Assembly: GCA_008933805.1 (NCBI GenBank)
Contig: WBUH01000011.1
Span: forward strand, 117,117 to 170,773
Direction of reading: 5' to 3'
Source: Bacteroidota bacterium
GTDB taxonomy: Bacteria > Bacteroidota > Bacteroidia > UBA8524
DNA: 53,657 bases
Part shown: positions 30,959 to 39,853 of the stretch, in pieces
Layout: each line of letters starts with the position of its first letter
Numbering within the stretch: position 1 is the stretch's first letter
The notes under the pieces: generated by a model
Databases searched by the model: none
What the model was told of the DNA's origin: nothing
Seen by the model: the letters and a program-made list of their open reading frames with translations, nothing else
Translations under genes and position numbers: made by a program

Positions 30959-31044
30959 AGGCACTGGGTAGTTATTTGGTTAACTTGTTGTAAATCAATA
31001 ATTTTTAATAGTTGGCACACTTTTGGTTTTATAACAATAAAGTT

Positions 31045-31464
31045 ATGAATAGGATACAACAAAACATAGCAAAGATTTCAGTAGTGGTTTTGGTAACCGT
31101 TTTATCGGCGTTTACCTACCAAACTGACATTTTTGATAGTGTTGCAACAGCAATACGCGCGAACAATGCAAAGGATGTAGCGAGTTACTTTAACTCTAGC
31201 ATTGACTTTAGCGTAGAAGGCAGAGAGGGTGTGTATAGCAAAACCCAAGCTGAAATGATACTGAAAAACTTTTTTACACAGCACCCCTGCACCAAATTTG
31301 ATATTACCCACCGCGCCAAATCTTATGGCGGCAGCAGCTTTGCCATTGGCAGCTACACGTCAGCCTCGGGCACCTATCGTATTACCGTTTATGTGAAAGA
31401 AATAAGCGGCAAGAGTTTGATACACGAAATGAAGATTGAGGGGAAGATTGAGAGCGGGGAATAA
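31045..31464 (+). CDS. DUF4783 secreted protein
   Basis: A 139-aa exported protein. After MNRIQQNIAKISVVVLVTVLSAFTY (signal-like helix) the mature part has DIFDSVATAIRANNAKDVASYF, SVEGREGVYSKTQAEMIL and HPCTKFDITHRAKS, matching DUF4783, an NTF2-like family found almost only in Bacteroidota. Function unknown. I use ATG 31045 instead of 31012 because it leaves a clean signal peptide. It is divergent from upp. Confidence 0.88.
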   Translation: MNRIQQNIAKISVVVLVTVLSAFTYQTDIFDSVATAIRANNAKDVASYFNSSIDFSVEGREGVYSKTQAEMILKNFFTQHPCTKFDITHRAKSYGGSSFAIGSYTSASGTYRITVYVKEISGKSLIHEMKIEGKIESGE

Positions 31465-31594
31465 TCCTTTTCATTCCTTTTTTAAAATCACATTACTTCT
31501 TTAACCCTCAATTGCTTTATAAGAAAAGGTTACCGTTTATGCTGTTTAGGCATAATAGTTGTAACTTGCGGTATTCACGTTTTTTATAAAGCTG

Positions 31595-33259
31595 ATGGAT
31601 ACGATTAATGATTGGAAAAAAAACCTGCGGTATGATATACCTGCCGGTTTGGTTGTGTTTTTAGTCGCACTCCCTTTGTGTTTGGGTATCGCCCTTGCAT
31701 CAGGTGCCCCGCTTATGTCGGGCATTATTTCGGGCGTTGTGGGAGGTATTGTAGTAGGCTTGCTCAGCCACTCAAACCTAAGTGTAAGTGGCCCTGCTGC
31801 GGGGCTCACATCAATAGTGCTTGCCTCATTAACCGAGCTTAAAACCTACGAAGTCTTCTTGGTGGCAGTTGCCATTGCCGGGGTTTTGCAAATACTCTTC
31901 GGGCTGTTAAAAACAGGAGCCATTGGTGATTATGTGCCATCGCCTGTAATTAAGGGCATGTTGGCAGCTATTGGTATCATCCTGATACTAAAACAAATTC
32001 CGCACGCATTGGGTTATGATGCTGATTACGAGGGTGATGAAAGTTTTGAGCAACCCGATGGCAGCAACACCTTTAGCACCATTTGGTTTGCCATACGCAC
32101 CTACCGTCCTGCCGCCATTATTGTTACTGTAGTAACAGTAGCAATACTGATGATTTGGGAATTGAAGCCTCTAAAAAAGCGGTTATTCTTTCAATTAGTA
32201 CCCGGGGCTTTGGTGGCTGTTTTAACAGGTGTGATGATTAACCACTTTGTGTTTTCGGGCATGGCTGAAGGTTTTGTGCTTGATGGTAACCATTTGGCCA
32301 ATATTCCTGTAAGTGCCGGTGTAGGCGATTTTTTCAGCAGCCTTAGCTTTCCCGATTTCTCGAGTTTGGGAAATTTTGCCGTATGGAAAATTGCGCTGAC
32401 AATTGCCTTAGTGGCCAGTTTAGAATCGCTGTTGAGTGTTGAGGCCGTTGACAAAATTGACCCTGATAAAAAAATAACCTCTAAAGACCGTGAGTTGGTA
32501 GCACAAGGTGTGGGTAATACCATATCAGCATTGTTGGGCGGTTTACCCATTACTGCAGTTATTGTGCGCAGTTCTGCCAACGTAAATGCCGGAGGGAAAA
32601 CCCGTTTTTCAGCAGTTTTTCATGGCGCATTATTATTTATAAGCGTTTTGTTTGCTGCCCCTTGGCTAAACATGATTCCGCTTTCAGCATTGGCAGGCGT
32701 ACTGTTTTTTGTGGGATATAAGCTCACATCGCCAAAGGTTATAAAAAGCGTTACCCAAAAAGGCTATATGCAATACGTGCCGTTTTTTGTTACCATAGTT
32801 GCCATACTTTTTACCGATTTGCTTATAGGTATTATGATTGGTATTGGCGTAGGTATGTTATTTACCATACGTACCAATATGCAAAAGGCAGTAGTATTTA
32901 CCCGTCATAACAACAACTACCTGCTACGCTTTAGAAAAGATGTGTACTTTTTGAACATCAAGAGTGTGAAAGACATTTTGGCAAAAGTACCCAACAACAG
33001 CAGCCTGTTGATTGATACTTCGCGCGCTAATTTTATTGACCCTGATATTATTGAATTGGTGGAGGATTTTAGCTGCACAGCGGTTGCCAAAGGGATTGAC
33101 CTTGAAGTGATAGGCAGTTTGAACTATGTGGAGGAGAAGGTATCGTACCTGAAAATGTGCCGCGAGGAGGAAAAAAAAGGGAACAAAAACAATAAAAGCA
33201 ATATTGCCGGGCAGGGGGCACACGTGCAAGGCGAACAACATATTGCACAAGAAGTTTAA
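31595..33259 (+). CDS. SulP-family inorganic anion transporter
   Basis: A 554-aa SulP/SLC26-type membrane transporter with about twelve helices. The first has DIPAGLVVFLVALPLCLGIALASGAP, followed by the GLLSHSNLSVSGPAAGLT motif. A C-terminal STAS-like domain (about 435-525) has NNSSLLIDTSRANFIDPD. The last ~25 residues are basic and glutamine-rich (KKGNKNNKSN...). The next gene, 21 nt downstream, encodes a beta-carbonic anhydrase. This pairing, like BicA-type and other SulP-anhydrase pairs, points to bicarbonate as the substrate, although sulfate cannot be excluded from sequence alone. Confidence 0.94.
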   Translation: MDTINDWKKNLRYDIPAGLVVFLVALPLCLGIALASGAPLMSGIISGVVGGIVVGLLSHSNLSVSGPAAGLTSIVLASLTELKTYEVFLVAVAIAGVLQILFGLLKTGAIGDYVPSPVIKGMLAAIGIILILKQIPHALGYDADYEGDESFEQPDGSNTFSTIWFAIRTYRPAAIIVTVVTVAILMIWELKPLKKRLFFQLVPGALVAVLTGVMINHFVFSGMAEGFVLDGNHLANIPVSAGVGDFFSSLSFPDFSSLGNFAVWKIALTIALVASLESLLSVEAVDKIDPDKKITSKDRELVAQGVGNTISALLGGLPITAVIVRSSANVNAGGKTRFSAVFHGALLFISVLFAAPWLNMIPLSALAGVLFFVGYKLTSPKVIKSVTQKGYMQYVPFFVTIVAILFTDLLIGIMIGIGVGMLFTIRTNMQKAVVFTRHNNNYLLRFRKDVYFLNIKSVKDILAKVPNNSSLLIDTSRANFIDPDIIELVEDFSCTAVAKGIDLEVIGSLNYVEEKVSYLKMCREEEKKGNKNNKSNIAGQGAHVQGEQHIAQEV

Positions 33260-33280
33260 GGAACAAGCACAGAAAACTAT

Positions 33281-33925
33281 ATGGATATAATTGATAAGAT
33301 ATTTTTACAAAACAAGGCTTGGGCGGAAGATAAACTACACGACGACCCTGACTTTTTTAAGACCCTGAAAACAGGCCAAAAACCTGATTTTTTCTGGATT
33401 GGATGCTCAGACAGCAGGGTACCTGCCAATGAGATTACCAATACCGCATCGGGACAAATATTTGTGCACCGCAACATTGCCAATATGGTAGTGAATACGG
33501 ACATGAATTTAATGAGCGGGCTTCAGTTTGCCATTGAAGAACTAAAGGTGAAACACGTAATTGTGTGCGGCCATTATGGCTGCGGCGGGGTTAAGGCTGC
33601 GCTTTCTAACAAGCACCACGGCCTTATAAACAAATGGATTAGAAACATTAAAGATGTGTACCGCCTGCACCGCGACGAAATTGACAGTGTGCCCAACGAT
33701 GACAGACGGGTGAATAAACTGGTGGAGCTAAATGTGATTGAACAAACACAAAACGTTGCAAAAACTTCTATTGTGCAGCAAGCATGGCATACCGGCGATG
33801 GCCCCCACTTGCACGGCTGGGTGTATGACCTTGGCGATGGTTTGCTGAAGAGTTTAATCCACATTAAACCGGGCGACCCCATTGACCCTATATACAAATT
33901 CTCTGACTTAGAGGTTGACGATTAA
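33281..33925 (+). CDS. can: Beta-class carbonic anhydrase
   Basis: Interconverts CO2 and bicarbonate. The 214-aa protein has zinc ligands C42, H98 and C101 (WIGCSDSRVPANE and CGHYGCGGV) and the catalytic pair D44-R46, at the same positions as E. coli Can. It continues with NKWIRNIKDVYRLH and ends in the usual LHGWVYDLGDGLL strand. It follows the SulP transporter and is almost certainly co-transcribed with it, so imported bicarbonate can be converted or supplied to carboxylases. Two hairpins follow the stop. Confidence 0.97.
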   Translation: MDIIDKIFLQNKAWAEDKLHDDPDFFKTLKTGQKPDFFWIGCSDSRVPANEITNTASGQIFVHRNIANMVVNTDMNLMSGLQFAIEELKVKHVIVCGHYGCGGVKAALSNKHHGLINKWIRNIKDVYRLHRDEIDSVPNDDRRVNKLVELNVIEQTQNVAKTSIVQQAWHTGDGPHLHGWVYDLGDGLLKSLIHIKPGDPIDPIYKFSDLEVDD

Positions 33926-33973
33926 TACGTTTTAGAACAGATTCACAAAAAATATAGGTTCTTCTTATAATTC

Positions 33974-34039
33974 CGACGGGCGTAAAGCCCGCCGTTATTG
34001 CAAAAATTCGTTCCGAATGGTGTAAAACCATTCGGAACG
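33974..34039. repeat. Two REP-like hairpins with GTAAA loops
   Basis: Hairpin 1 at 33974-33994: arms CGACGGGC / GCCCGCCG around GTAAA with one mismatch. Hairpin 2 at 34009-34039: perfect 12-bp arms CGTTCCGAATGG / CCATTCGGAACG around TGTAAAA. Both have the same loop core GTAAA and no T tract, so they look like repetitive extragenic palindromes downstream of the carbonic anhydrase gene, though they could also end its transcript. Confidence 0.65.
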
Positions 34040-34093
34040 TTACCCACAAAATGACTGAGTTTAATATTCAGTCTATTTTTATATCAACTAAAA

Positions 34094-34825
34094 TTACACC
34101 TCTTTTGGAGCGTCCAGCCTTTCAATAATTGCATTTAACTGAGCAGCCGTGGCCTCATTGTTAGAGCGTATTTCAGTGCGTACACGGTTTATGTCATCTT
34201 GTATACGCATTTTAAATTGCACCAGCTCCTCACCCGCAGCTTTGCTTTGTTTATCCAGTTCAGCTGCTAAACGTGTGCTAAAATCTTCTGATTGGCGATG
34301 AATAGTATTACGCAGTTTACGCAACTTATTATTCATCAGTAACACCAAGCCAAAGCTTAGTAAAAAAGCCAACGCCATTGCGGCCCAAATTAAATTTTGC
34401 TGCTTTCCGGTAGTAACATTCAACTCTCCAATTTTTTTATCCGTTTCGGCTTTAATCTCATCTACAGAAAAACGTGTTTTCTTAAGTGAATCTGAGGTAA
34501 GGCTGATTTTAAAATTAGCCGAGTTAAGTATTTCCTCTACCTGTTGCATTTTAACATCCAGCTCATCCACTTTATCCAGCTTTCCGCCAAGTTCTTTTTT
34601 CAATGTTAGTGCAGTGCCCACGGCATTGTTCACCTTTGTGTCAACCTCTTTCATCTTCACATCATAATCTGTTTTAAAAACGTATGGAGGTGGTTTTTTC
34701 TGCTGTTGCTGTTGTACTTGCTGTTGTTGCTGTTGCGTAGTAGGGGGTGTATTGGTTTTTTGGCCATACACTGTTTGGACGACGGAAAAAGCAGCCCAAA
34801 GCAATAAGAGTAAACGATTTTTCAT
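34094..34825 (-). CDS. Coiled-coil membrane protein with polyglutamine linker
   Basis: A 243-aa protein: signal peptide ending near TVYG, then a linker with QQQQQQVQQQQQ (residues about 30-43) followed by KKPPP. A long charged coiled coil follows, with alternating VDTKVNNAVG and KLDKVDELDVKM repeats. One membrane helix lies at about 148-168 (LIWAAMALAFLLSFGLVLL), and a second charged coiled coil ends the protein. The coding DNA of the linker is a CAG/CAA-rich low-complexity tract that could vary in length. No family is recognised; the topology suggests a periplasmic coiled coil tethered to a cytosolic one. It is monocistronic. Confidence 0.8.
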   Translation of the reverse strand: MKNRLLLLLWAAFSVVQTVYGQKTNTPPTTQQQQQQVQQQQQKKPPPYVFKTDYDVKMKEVDTKVNNAVGTALTLKKELGGKLDKVDELDVKMQQVEEILNSANFKISLTSDSLKKTRFSVDEIKAETDKKIGELNVTTGKQQNLIWAAMALAFLLSFGLVLLMNNKLRKLRNTIHRQSEDFSTRLAAELDKQSKAAGEELVQFKMRIQDDINRVRTEIRSNNEATAAQLNAIIERLDAPKEV

Positions 34826-34999
34826 AACGGTAGTTCGGTTTAGTGGTTAGTTAAATAGTAGTAGTAAAGTTACGGAATATTAGCCGTAGCAGCACCATTA
34901 TTATTTTATAATCAATAAGTTATAACTGAGAACTGTACCAATAGAGGCAAAACGGGGGAGGTATAAAGTATAATATAGCAGCCGAGCCTAATATGAGTT

Positions 35000-35028
35000 T
35001 TTGAAATGTGTAAAAAAGTCTATTTTTG
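35000..35028 (+). promoter_or_regulatory. Promoter of the pdhA operon
   Basis: TTTG (35000-35003), 17 nt, TATTTTTG (35021-35028): both boxes match the Bacteroidota consensus exactly. It supports ATG 35048 as the pdhA start; an ATG at 35006 lies inside the promoter. Confidence 0.75.
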
Positions 35029-35047
35029 CAATTCTTTAAAAAATAAC

Positions 35048-36052
35048 ATGGCTAAGAAAGCGCAAGCAAAGTTTGGTAAAGAAACCTACGTGAGGTGGTA
35101 TGACGAGATGCTGTTGATGCGCCGTTTTGAAGAGAAATCGGCACAGTTGTACGGACAGCAAAAGATTAAAGGTTTTTGCCACTTGTACATAGGGCAGGAA
35201 GCTGTGGTAGCAGGTACTATGAGTGCAGTTACCAAAGACGATAAAATTATTACTGCTTACCGCGACCACGCTCATGCGTTGGGCTGCGGTATAAGCGCTA
35301 ATGCTGTAATGGCCGAGCTTTATGGAAAAGCCGACGGTTGTAGCAAAGGCAAAGGCGGTAGTATGCACATGTTTAGCAAAGAACACAACTTTTTTGGCGG
35401 ACACGGTATAGTGGGCGGTCAAATTCCGTTGGGTGCAGGTATTGCTTTTGCTGAGCAATACAACGGCACTAAAAACGTTTGTGTGTGCTTTATGGGCGAC
35501 GGTGCTGTGCGCCAAGGTTCGCTTAACGAAGCCTTTAACATGGCTATGTTGTGGAAACTACCTGTGATATTTGTATGTGAAAACAACGGATATGCAATGG
35601 GTACTTCAGTACAACGTACTACCAATATGTTAGACATTCACAAAATAGGTGATGCGTTTGATATGCCGAATGCTGCTGTTGACGGCATGACCGTTGAAGC
35701 GGTACACGAAGCAATGGACGAAGCGGTGAAACGTGCCCGCAAAGGAGACGGCCCTACATTTTTAGAAATACGTACCTACCGCTACCGCGGACACAGTATG
35801 AGCGACCCTGCTAAATACCGTACCAAAGAAGAGGTAGAAGACTATAAAAACCAAGACCCGATTGAAAAAGTAAAAGCCACAATTCTGTCAAATAAATGGC
35901 TTAGCGAAAAACAATTGGAAGAACTTGAAGAAAAAATTGAGAAAATTGTGAACGATAGCGTAGATTTTGCAGAAAATTCGCCCTATCCTGATGCATCTGA
36001 AATATACAGCGATGTGTATCAAGAGGCGAACTATCCTTTTATAATGGACTAA
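35048..36052 (+). CDS. pdhA: Pyruvate dehydrogenase E1 component, alpha subunit
   Basis: Thiamine-diphosphate subunit of the E1 component that decarboxylates pyruvate. The 334-aa protein has YDEMLLMRRFEEKSAQLYG, IGQEAVVAG, the DHAHALGCG motif, and the TPP motif GDGAVRQGSLNEAF ending in ENNGYAMGT. The phosphorylation-loop-type RYRGHSMSDPAKYR follows. The start is set by the promoter (35000-35028). The beta subunit, E2 and E3 are not adjacent; instead a TPR protein, ribH and dgkA follow closely. Confidence 0.96.
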   Translation: MAKKAQAKFGKETYVRWYDEMLLMRRFEEKSAQLYGQQKIKGFCHLYIGQEAVVAGTMSAVTKDDKIITAYRDHAHALGCGISANAVMAELYGKADGCSKGKGGSMHMFSKEHNFFGGHGIVGGQIPLGAGIAFAEQYNGTKNVCVCFMGDGAVRQGSLNEAFNMAMLWKLPVIFVCENNGYAMGTSVQRTTNMLDIHKIGDAFDMPNAAVDGMTVEAVHEAMDEAVKRARKGDGPTFLEIRTYRYRGHSMSDPAKYRTKEEVEDYKNQDPIEKVKATILSNKWLSEKQLEELEEKIEKIVNDSVDFAENSPYPDASEIYSDVYQEANYPFIMD

Positions 36053-36077
36053 CCCCAAACTGTAGAGAAACAACACA

Positions 36078-36779
36078 ATGAGCGAAATAAAAGAAACTAT
36101 TGATGAACAACTGGGCGGCGGCGTAAGCAAGGTTGAACAGTTTTACCAAAAAAACAAACGTGCCGTGCAAATTGGAGCCGGTGTGTTAGTACTAGCTATT
36201 GCAGGTTTTTTTGGCCTTACTTATATGAATGATACTAAAGAAGCTGAAGCCAACTCAAGGCTTTGGATGATGGAGTATTATTTCTCAAAAGACTCTTTTG
36301 ATTTGGTATTGAACGGTAACCCAAAAGCCGAAGAACCAATCGGAGCTATTGAATTTGTTGAAGAATACAGCGGAACCAAAGCTGCACAAAAAGCTGCTTT
36401 GATGGCAGGTAAAGCATATATAGTAAAAGGTGATTATACTACTGCCCTTACCTACCTTGAAAAATTTAAGTTGGATGATGAGCTAATCCGCCCGATGGCT
36501 ATCGGTCTTATCGGCGATTGCCAAAGCGAATTGGGAAACATGGAAGAAGCTGAAAGCAGCTACCAAAAAGCAGCTAATTTTTCAGCAAATCCATACTCTA
36601 CCCCTGTAATGCTTAAAAAACTGGGATTGGTGCAAGAAAGCCTTGGTAAACACAAAGAAGCTGCTGCAACTTTTACCCGCATTAAGAAAGAGTTTAACGA
36701 AAGCGAAACTGCCCGCGATATTGAAAAATACATTGCACGTGCCAGTGCAAAAGCAGGCATTAACAGCTTTGATTTTTAA
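36078..36779 (+). CDS. TPR-repeat inner-membrane protein (YfgM-like)
   Basis: A 233-aa protein. An N-terminal segment (about 1-30) is cytosolic, followed by one membrane helix (about 31-50) and a tail of tetratricopeptide repeats: AAQKAALMAGKAYIVKGDY, LIGDCQSELGNMEEAESSYQKA and LGLVQESLGKHKEAAATFTRI. The shape matches YfgM-type ancillary proteins linked to membrane protein biogenesis. It follows pdhA by 25 nt and precedes ribH by 8 nt. Confidence 0.9.
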   Translation: MSEIKETIDEQLGGGVSKVEQFYQKNKRAVQIGAGVLVLAIAGFFGLTYMNDTKEAEANSRLWMMEYYFSKDSFDLVLNGNPKAEEPIGAIEFVEEYSGTKAAQKAALMAGKAYIVKGDYTTALTYLEKFKLDDELIRPMAIGLIGDCQSELGNMEEAESSYQKAANFSANPYSTPVMLKKLGLVQESLGKHKEAAATFTRIKKEFNESETARDIEKYIARASAKAGINSFDF

Positions 36780-36787
36780 GACATACG

Positions 36788-37276
36788 ATGGCTACCAGCC
36801 TCAAAAATTTATCGGCTATTGATGCCGCACAACTGCCCAACGGAACCAAATACCGTGTGGGCATTGTTGTTTCTAGATGGAACGAAGAAGTTACGGGTGC
36901 TTTGCTGAAAGGTGCTGTTGAATGCCTTACCGAAAACGGTGTAAAGGCCAAAAACATTACTACAGTGTATGTGCCCGGTACTTTTGAGTTGGCCTTGGGC
37001 GCACAGCTATTGGCAAAAAAAGAAAGCATTGATGCTGTTATTACCATTGGTTGTGTGATACAGGGCGAAACCCGCCACTTTGACTTTATTTGCGATGCAG
37101 CTGCCAACGGTATTATGAACGTGGGCTTGAACCACAATAAGCCTGTAATTTTCGGGGTATTAACCACCGATAACCAACAACAGGCTTTAGACCGTTCAGG
37201 CGGCAAGCACGGTAACAAAGGTGTTGAAGCTGCCGCCACCGCCTTGCAAATGATTGCTTTGCAAAAAAATGCGTAA
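36788..37276 (+). CDS. ribH: 6,7-dimethyl-8-ribityllumazine synthase
   Basis: Condenses 5-amino-6-ribitylaminouracil with 3,4-dihydroxy-2-butanone 4-phosphate in riboflavin synthesis. The 162-aa protein has the first binding loop SRWNEEVT (29-36), VPGTFELALGAQLL (62-75), the catalytic-type histidine in GETRHFDF (H97) and the PVIFGVLTTDNQQQALDR strand. These match the family closely. It lies in the pdhA-TPR-ribH-dgkA operon and its end overlaps dgkA by 8 nt. The other riboflavin genes are not in this window. Confidence 0.97.
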   Translation: MATSLKNLSAIDAAQLPNGTKYRVGIVVSRWNEEVTGALLKGAVECLTENGVKAKNITTVYVPGTFELALGAQLLAKKESIDAVITIGCVIQGETRHFDFICDAAANGIMNVGLNHNKPVIFGVLTTDNQQQALDRSGGKHGNKGVEAAATALQMIALQKNA

Positions 37277-37643
37277 GCAAGGCAACCATACTACCCCCAC
37301 TAAGTTTATTACCTCTTTTAAGTATGCCTTTTCAGGCATTGCCAAGGTTTTTACCTCAGAATTTAATTTCCGTTTTCATTCGGTTGCTGCAATAGCAGTA
37401 ATCATAGCGGGTTTTGTATTGGATATTACCCGCACCGAGTGGTTGTTTATTGTTCTTGCCATCGGCATTGTATTGGTAACCGAGGCAGTGAACAGCGCTA
37501 TTGAAAAATTAGTCGATTTAGTTTCACCCCAACAGCAACTGCTGGCAGGCTGGATAAAAGACGTGGCTGCTGGAGCTGTTTTAATAGCAGCCATTACTGC
37601 TGCCGTAATAGGCTTATTGGTGTTTGTACCTTATTTGGTTTGA
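37269..37643 (+). CDS. dgkA: Diacylglycerol kinase / undecaprenol kinase (DgkA)
   Basis: A 124-aa integral membrane lipid kinase. It has three membrane helices, the amphipathic start SFKYAFSGIAKVFTSEFNFRFH with the conserved E-x-N-x-R-x-H motif and the helix VLVTEAVNSAIEKLVDLV with the E-x-x-N-(T/S)-A-I-E signature. Enzymes of this family phosphorylate diacylglycerol or undecaprenol. The start is ATG 37269, overlapping the ribH stop. Confidence 0.95.
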   Translation: MRKQGNHTTPTKFITSFKYAFSGIAKVFTSEFNFRFHSVAAIAVIIAGFVLDITRTEWLFIVLAIGIVLVTEAVNSAIEKLVDLVSPQQQLLAGWIKDVAAGAVLIAAITAAVIGLLVFVPYLV

Positions 37644-37730
37644 AGATAATACGGGTAAAACCCATAAACTCTGTGCTATTAAGCCGTTAACGATTGGCTC
37701 AAAAGTCAAAACTATATTTCCTCTTTATGT

Positions 37731-37790
37731 AGCCACAAAGGCACAAAGTCGCTAATAACAAATGCTTTGCGACTTAGCGTCTTTGTGGCT
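37731..37790. repeat. Long stem-loop, dispersed-repeat type
   Basis: Arms 37731-37752 (AGCCACAAAG GCACAAAG... ) and 37769-37790 (...CTTAGCGTCTTTGTGGCT) match at 19 of 22 positions around a 16-nt loop. The AGCCACAAAG / CTTTGTGGCT ends and the central GTCGC/GCGAC pair perfectly. No T tract. It lies in a gene-free 390-nt gap (37644-38032) where I see nothing else. Confidence 0.65.
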
Positions 37791-38032
37791 TTATATTCAA
37801 CCCCATACAGTGTAACAACGGAAGGCTTCATGCCCGTCGCAAGCATCCCTAAAATAAGGTTATCCGCCAAAATCAAATCAGCCGTAACAGGTATTTGCAT
37901 TTTTTGCAACTGAACGCGATGTCTTTATTCCAATCAAGCAAAAAACACTAAAACAAAAAGGCGGGCTTGCAATATGCCTTTTAAATACGGGCTTGCGAAG
38001 GTTCAACTTTGCTTCATCAAAAAACAAATACC

Positions 38033-39163
38033 ATGAAAGCAAAAAACCTTTTTACCCTGATAGCATTTGCTGTAGTCATTTTTACAGCGCAGTTTGCCAT
38101 TGCACAAAAACCCGTAATAGCGGTGCTGAATTTTGAAGCCATCAACGTAACATATAGCTCTGAAGATTGCGGAAACCTGTTTAGGCTTGAAGTTGAAAAA
38201 ACCGACCAATTTGAGGTAATAAACCGTCAGGATTTGAAGGGAACACTCTCTGCCCAACGCTTAAAACTTGACACCTGTTTTGGCAAAAGCTGCATTATGC
38301 AAGCCGCCCATTATTTAAACGCTTCTAAAGCCCTTAGCGGCAGTATTGAGAATTACGGCAAACATATATTAGTAATTATGCGATTGTTTAACGTAAAGGA
38401 AAATACACTCGAAAAATCGCAGGTGTTAGAGTTTCAGAACATTCCCGAAGAATTGCCCAATATGATACACATGAGTGTACGCAAGTTTTGGGGCTTACCC
38501 TACAACGAGCTTACCTACCGAACCCTATCGAAAGAGGAGGCCTATGAAAGCGAGGTAAACAATCCGGGCGTAACTAAGTTGGTGTTAAGTGGCCCTCGTA
38601 CAGGTATCACTTATTTGGGCGGCCCTACTGCAAGGCGCTTGAGCGCACCAACCAACCAAGGGGGTTTTAATGCCAATCCTTTTATGACCATGTTTGGTTA
38701 CCAAAAAGAGTTTCAATACCTAAACTCGGGCAACTTTCAGGCATTGTTTGAATTAATCCCCGCCATTAACGGACTTGACCAAGGAATGTTCAGCCCTTCA
38801 ATGACTTTCTTACACGGTTTCCGTAGTAATAAAAGCGGTTGGGAGTTTGCTTTTGGCCCTACCGTTAGCCTTATACCTAAGTCCGAGGGTTTTTATTATG
38901 AAAACAAATGGATGCGCGTACAAGATTGGGACAAAAAAGACAGCACCGGTAAACTGCTGCCCATCCCCGTTGAAACTGAAAAACAGTTAGACGCTCGCGG
39001 TCAACTTGAATTTAGCTCAGGCTTTGTGTTTGCCATAGGTAAATCGTTTAAATCAGGCAGGGTAAATATTCCTGTAAACATCTATGTAGTTCCCGCCCGC
39101 GATAATTGGCGCGCAGGTATTACCTTCGGTTTTAATGCAAAGAAAACAGATTATACAAGATAA
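38033..39163 (+). CDS. Secreted CsgG/TolB-like protein
   Basis: A 376-aa exported protein. A signal peptide ends at FAIAQ (about residue 24). The N-terminal ~140 residues have the CsgG/TolB-N-like fold signature: PVIAVLNFEAINVTYSSEDC, VEKTDQFEVINRQDLKGTL, then AAHYLNASKALSGSIENYG. The C-terminal half is beta-rich with a barrel-like end (NWRAGITFGFNAKK). A cysteine pair (TCFGKSC) is present. Such proteins often assemble accessory outer-membrane complexes. The start is ATG 38033; 38009 would disrupt the signal. It is followed after 19 nt by a second envelope protein. Confidence 0.82.
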   Translation: MKAKNLFTLIAFAVVIFTAQFAIAQKPVIAVLNFEAINVTYSSEDCGNLFRLEVEKTDQFEVINRQDLKGTLSAQRLKLDTCFGKSCIMQAAHYLNASKALSGSIENYGKHILVIMRLFNVKENTLEKSQVLEFQNIPEELPNMIHMSVRKFWGLPYNELTYRTLSKEEAYESEVNNPGVTKLVLSGPRTGITYLGGPTARRLSAPTNQGGFNANPFMTMFGYQKEFQYLNSGNFQALFELIPAINGLDQGMFSPSMTFLHGFRSNKSGWEFAFGPTVSLIPKSEGFYYENKWMRVQDWDKKDSTGKLLPIPVETEKQLDARGQLEFSSGFVFAIGKSFKSGRVNIPVNIYVVPARDNWRAGITFGFNAKKTDYTR

Positions 39164-39182
39164 GTAAACTAATCAACGCATT

Positions 39183-39851
39183 ATGAAACGGCTAATTAAA
39201 GTTATATCATACATTTTTGTTTTAATTTTTATTACGGGTAACTATTTATATGCACAAGACTCTTGCTGGAATGTTGCTATTGTAAAAAAGGGAATTGTCA
39301 AAGACACTGTTTGGAGGAAAAGAAATATCATTTGGCTTACTCCGGTTGGTTATAATACTGAGATTAATGGTTTAGCACTTGGGGGAATAGCATCAGGCGT
39401 GCACTCTGATTCATTAATAGTAAACGGCTTAAATATAGAAATAGGGATAGGTTTATTCTTTTTCCCATATTTATTCCTTAATCCCAACGTAGAGACATTT
39501 GAATCAGATAGTATTGATCATAGTTTTGATGAACATCTTATTAAGCTAAATGGTGTTAGTATTAGTCTTATGGGGCATTGTGCAAATAGCAAAATAAATG
39601 GTATTTCATTGAATAGTATTGCTGCAATGCACTCACAGTGTGATGGTGTGCTGGCAACAATTGGTGGTTCACTCGTTGGTAATTTTAACGGACTAATGAT
39701 CGCTGGTATCAGAAATTATGCAGACGCAGGAAAAGGATTGCAAATAAGCTTATTTAACTCTTGTAGCAAACTAAAAGGGTTTCAAATAGGATTAATTAAT
39801 AAAAACCAAAAGCGTACACTGCCATTTATTAACTGGTGCTTTACTGATTAA
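39183..39851 (+). CDS. LA_2272-like surface-repeat protein
   Basis: A 222-aa exported protein with signal peptide (MKRLIKVISYIFVLIFITGNYLYAQ split by hydrophobic core). The mature chain contains a repeated NG-hydrophobic-x-hydrophobic-G pattern: EINGLALGGIASG, VNGLNIEIGIG, LNGVSISLMG, INGISLNSIA, FNGLMIAGI and KGFQIGLINK. This is the pattern of the LA_2272 surface-exposed repeats. Its codons are more AT-rich than those of its neighbours. Function unknown. Confidence 0.7.
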   Translation: MKRLIKVISYIFVLIFITGNYLYAQDSCWNVAIVKKGIVKDTVWRKRNIIWLTPVGYNTEINGLALGGIASGVHSDSLIVNGLNIEIGIGLFFFPYLFLNPNVETFESDSIDHSFDEHLIKLNGVSISLMGHCANSKINGISLNSIAAMHSQCDGVLATIGGSLVGNFNGLMIAGIRNYADAGKGLQISLFNSCSKLKGFQIGLINKNQKRTLPFINWCFTD

Positions 39852-39853
39852 TT

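Noticed and set aside
31011-31030. Sigma-54-like TTGGCAC sequence before the DUF4783 gene
   Set aside because: The GG is followed after 10 nt by GT instead of GC and the -12 side is poor; no activator gene nearby.
37712-37909. 65-codon minus-strand frame downstream of dgkA
   Set aside because: Half of it is the stem-loop repeat at 37731-37790 read as protein; no family resemblance, no promoter box.
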